A stretch of 64,000 nucleotides of DNA from DATKMG01 sp041476565 (GTDB lineage Bacteria; Acidobacteriota; Terriglobia; Versatilivoradales; Versatilivoraceae). Location of the stretch: the NCBI GenBank assembly GCA_041476565.1, contig JBGOTQ010000002.1, forward strand, positions 1-64,000. The letters are read 5' to 3'. Of the stretch, positions 61,978 through 64,000 are shown piece by piece (position 1 is the stretch's first letter; each line of letters begins with the position of its first letter). The translations under genes were made by a program, and so were the position numbers. The notes under the pieces were generated by a model. It was given only the letters and a program-made list of their open reading frames with translations. It was not told where the DNA came from and searched no databases.

Positions 61978-62541
61978 ATGATAAGGGTCAACCTGAATCT
62001 ATCGTCCAATCCGTTTGTCAATAACCGGAGTTTTTACTTGTTAGCCGGGTGCCTCTTTTTGCTCTTGGTTGGCCTGTCTTACTGGAATGTTGCTTTGCAG
62101 CGGAAGGTTCACGCTCGGAAGGTCAAGATGGACTCGTCACTCAGTCAAAGCCGGGAGCAGTTTGGGAAGATGGAGCGGGAAGAAGAAGAGATTAAATCAC
62201 GGCTCCTGAAGCCTGAGACAGCCGATTTCCTGGAAACGGTCGAGTTTGTGAATCAGTTGATCGAGAGAAAGACCTTTTCCTGGACGGCACTCTTAAACGA
62301 TTTGGAACAACTGACCCCGGGGAGTATTCAGGTGGTGTCCATCCGCCCCAGAGTGGTCAAGAATGAATTCGGAATTGAAATCACAGCGAATGCCCGGAAC
62401 AGCGCTGATTATATCGAGTTTATAAAAAACCTGGAGAATTCTGACAAGTTCCAAAACCTAACACCCATTTATGAGGATTTGTCCAAGACTCCCGGGTTTT
62501 CTGGGAAGCAGATTTCTATCGCTGTCAGGTACAAACGATGA
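61978..62541 (+). CDS. pilN: Pilus assembly protein PilN-like
   Basis: A 187-residue bitopic inner-membrane protein. The cytoplasmic tail has the PilM-binding motif RVNLNLSSNPFVNNR (NLx(Y/S)xNPF), then one helix (YLLAGCLFLLLVGLSYWNVA), a coiled coil (KMEREEEEIKSRLLKPETAD) and a PilN-like fold with FSWTALLNDLEQLTPGSIQV. ATG 61978 directly follows the pilM stop. Its stop overlaps the pilO start (ATGA). Identity is solid. Confidence 0.9.
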   Translation: MIRVNLNLSSNPFVNNRSFYLLAGCLFLLLVGLSYWNVALQRKVHARKVKMDSSLSQSREQFGKMEREEEEIKSRLLKPETADFLETVEFVNQLIERKTFSWTALLNDLEQLTPGSIQVVSIRPRVVKNEFGIEITANARNSADYIEFIKNLENSDKFQNLTPIYEDLSKTPGFSGKQISIAVRYKR

Positions 62542-63092
62542 TTGTTAAAGAGAAACCTCGACGGCTCATTTACGGTTTGCTTCTTGCATTGATCGCCGCA
62601 AATCTCCCTCTCTATCTCGTCTTTGTTCGCCCCGAAGGCGAAGCTGTTTCAATTGAAGCCCAGAGAATAGAACAGGCAAGCGTGGAACTTCGCGAAAAAA
62701 AATCGTCCATTAACACAGTGAAAGAAATTGAAGTGAAGTTGGCAGAGTCACGCAAGGCCAGGAAGGAGTTAGGGACTCGTTACCTTTTCTCCAGGAGCAA
62801 GGTCAGTTCCGAACTCCTCAATGAATTGGATCAGATCTGTGCTCAAGCCGGGTTGCTGCGCAATCGGGTGGCTTTTAGCTATGGTGCTGAATCGGAATTC
62901 GGCTACCAGCGGCTTTCTCTCACCCTACCTGTACAGGGCACCTATTCGAATATAAGGAAATTCCTTAATGTTCTGGAAAGCCGATCTAAACTGATCATAG
63001 TGGATTCCATGGTCCTGCAATCCGAAAAAGAGGGCACTGGCTTGATCCAAATGGACATGAATTTGTCTACTTACTTTCCTGTGCAACCATGA
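62538..63092 (+). CDS. pilO: Pilus assembly protein PilO-like
   Basis: A 184-residue bitopic protein with a helix near the N-terminus (LIYGLLLALIAANLPLYLVF), a coiled coil (EAQRIEQASVELREKKSSIN) and the PilO ferredoxin-like fold, including LSLTLPVQGTYSNIRKFLNV and LESRSKLIIVDSMVLQ. It pairs with PilN in the alignment complex. It overlaps pilN by four bases (ATGA) and its stop overlaps the next start likewise. Length suits the family. Confidence 0.9.
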   Translation: MIVKEKPRRLIYGLLLALIAANLPLYLVFVRPEGEAVSIEAQRIEQASVELREKKSSINTVKEIEVKLAESRKARKELGTRYLFSRSKVSSELLNELDQICAQAGLLRNRVAFSYGAESEFGYQRLSLTLPVQGTYSNIRKFLNVLESRSKLIIVDSMVLQSEKEGTGLIQMDMNLSTYFPVQP

Positions 63093-63727
63093 AGACTCCC
63101 AAGCAGAAGAGGCAGATGGCTATTCTCGGAGTACTGGGTCTGGGGCTGGCGACGAGCCTGTACTATGCGATTCGAACATCCAATTCCGGGCTTCAACTCA
63201 GTCTTACTAAGCCGGCGGCCGGCTCCGGCCGTGCTCTGCAGGGGTTGGTGATCGAGCACAGTCGGGCCAGAGGGAAAAAAAGTATTTCCCTGGTGGGCGT
63301 CGACCCGAAAATCCATTTGGAGAGACTCGCCGGATTTAGTCCAGGAATTCCCTTGAATGCCCGGAACATGTTTGCGTTTGAATCTGCACCTCCCCCGACT
63401 GAGGGGAAGTCCAAAGCCGGGAAAGGCTACCGGCCAGGGGGACCATCAGAAGAAGCAAAAGGCGGGACTCCACCTCCTATTGCTACGCCTGTCGGACCAC
63501 CTCCACCGCCGCCGGTGGTCATCAACTTGAAGTTTTACGGTGTGAAGGTCGATCTGGAGACCAAGAAACGTCAAGGTTTCTTTGCCGATGGTGACGCGAT
63601 GTACCTGGCAGGAGAGGGTGATCTGGTTGGGAACCGTTATCGAATTTTGAAAGTGGCTGAAGCTTTCGCCGAGATTGAGGAAGTCAGCAGTAAGGCTCAC
63701 CGCCAGCTACCTATGGTAACGCAATGA
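63089..63727 (+). CDS. PilP-like alignment-complex or secretin-associated protein
   Basis: A 212-residue protein with an N-terminal helix (MAILGVLGLGLATSLYYAIR), a proline- and glycine-rich middle (PPPIATPVGPPPPPPVVIN) and a beta-rich end (KFYGVKVDLETKKRQGFFAD, then GDAMYLAGEGDLVGNRYRIL). Position after pilO and the linker-plus-beta-domain architecture resemble PilP/GspC proteins, which link the alignment complex to the secretin. It lacks a clear lipobox. It overlaps pilO by four bases. Assignment is by position and layout. Confidence 0.65.
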   Translation: MKTPKQKRQMAILGVLGLGLATSLYYAIRTSNSGLQLSLTKPAAGSGRALQGLVIEHSRARGKKSISLVGVDPKIHLERLAGFSPGIPLNARNMFAFESAPPPTEGKSKAGKGYRPGGPSEEAKGGTPPPIATPVGPPPPPPVVINLKFYGVKVDLETKKRQGFFADGDAMYLAGEGDLVGNRYRILKVAEAFAEIEEVSSKAHRQLPMVTQ

Positions 63728-63851
63728 GGGGACAGAAGGTGGAGAATAGGGAATAGGGGCTAGCGGCTAGCGGTTAACACCTGACACCCAGCACCCAGCG
63801 CCTGTTCCCACTCCTGACTGAATTGAATTCAAGAGTTATCGTTAATACCCT
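63728..63851. repeat. Short intergenic repeat
   Basis: This 124-base gap has GGCTAGCGGCTAGCGG and then ACACCTGACACCCAGCACCC units, a simple-repeat type also seen in weaker form before pilB. No promoter or terminator is evident. Confidence 0.4.
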
Positions 63852-64000
63852 ATGGCTCGAATGGGCAAGTTTACCGGTGAAGTTGGCTTTTCGTTGGCCA
63901 CAGTGATGGTGTTCACAACCATCTTGCTGGTGGGGCTTTCGGAAGCTGTAGTCAACTGGCAAAAGGCCATGCAACGTGAAAGAGAAGAAGAACTCATCTT
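63852..64000 (+). CDS. Pseudopilin-like protein, 5' part (3' truncated by window edge)
   Basis: From ATG 63852 about 49 codons read MARMGKFTGEVGFSLATVMV, then FTTILLVGLSEAVVNWQKAM and QREREEELI. The leader ending at Gly12, Phe at mature position 1 and one hydrophobic helix followed by QREREEELI resemble pseudopilins of type II secretion/pilus operons in Acidobacteriota. Position +5 is Thr instead of the usual Glu, as in some minor pseudopilins. The gene continues past the window end. Confidence 0.75.
   Translation, partial: MARMGKFTGEVGFSLATVMVFTTILLVGLSEAVVNWQKAMQREREEELI

Overview
The window looks like a chromosomal segment of a Gram-negative bacterium, most likely an Acidobacteriota member. 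The best lineage pointer is the secreted VWA protein at 15574-16563, which follows the 'VWFA-related Acidobacterial' architecture. A glycine-rich TonB protein, a LolA-type carrier and a PilMNO set indicate an outer membrane. No rRNA, tRNA, CRISPR array, transposase or phage gene was found. Housekeeping genes (smc, purC, recA) are intact, and most of the sequence density is in surface-glycan genes.

Region 1 (1-4.8 kb, + strand) is a compact cassette: the 3' end of an asparagine-synthase-type amidotransferase, an acyl carrier protein, an AMP-forming acyl ligase, a PrmC/HemK-type methyltransferase with an extra linker, and an NAD-synthetase-like ATP-pyrophosphatase with an extra segment. Together they could activate, carry, amidate and methylate an acid. 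I do not recognise the pathway, and this is the best candidate for an undescribed system here. Region 2 (4.9-19.7 kb) is mainly housekeeping: a Fis-type regulator, CvpA, a PHP phosphoesterase, purC, smc, a TonB protein with three tandem cytoplasmic repeats, a tight CPBP protease / LolA-like / VWA trio, a thiolase relic, a zinc-ribbon TPR protein and recA.

Region 3 (20-28 kb) holds a decayed membrane glycosyltransferase relic, a YfhO-type membrane protein, two large GT39-like membrane proteins and a methyltransferase. Region 4 (28.4-32.1 kb, - strand) has an ABC exporter with a membrane-anchored TPR partner, then two type IV pilin genes ending in a strong intrinsic terminator. Region 5 (32.4-55.9 kb, - strand) is a long polysaccharide locus. 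It contains an O-antigen-ligase/polymerase-type protein, a TMTC-like TPR membrane protein, a WecA/MraY-type initiating transferase, an MOP flippase, a DegT aminotransferase, seven GT2/GT4 glycosyltransferases, a GT39-like protein and seven small SAM methyltransferases.

Region 6 (56-64 kb, + strand) is a LolA-like carrier followed by a pilus/secretion operon: pilC, a four-helix-bundle gene, pilB, pilM, pilN, pilO, a PilP-like gene and the start of a pseudopilin. Intergenic DNA is rich in palindromic elements. These include two double-hairpin copies whose stems differ but stay paired, a 550-bp element with terminal inverted repeats, and a palindrome lying in frame inside the O-antigen-ligase gene. 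All functional statements come from reading motifs by eye; no database search was run.
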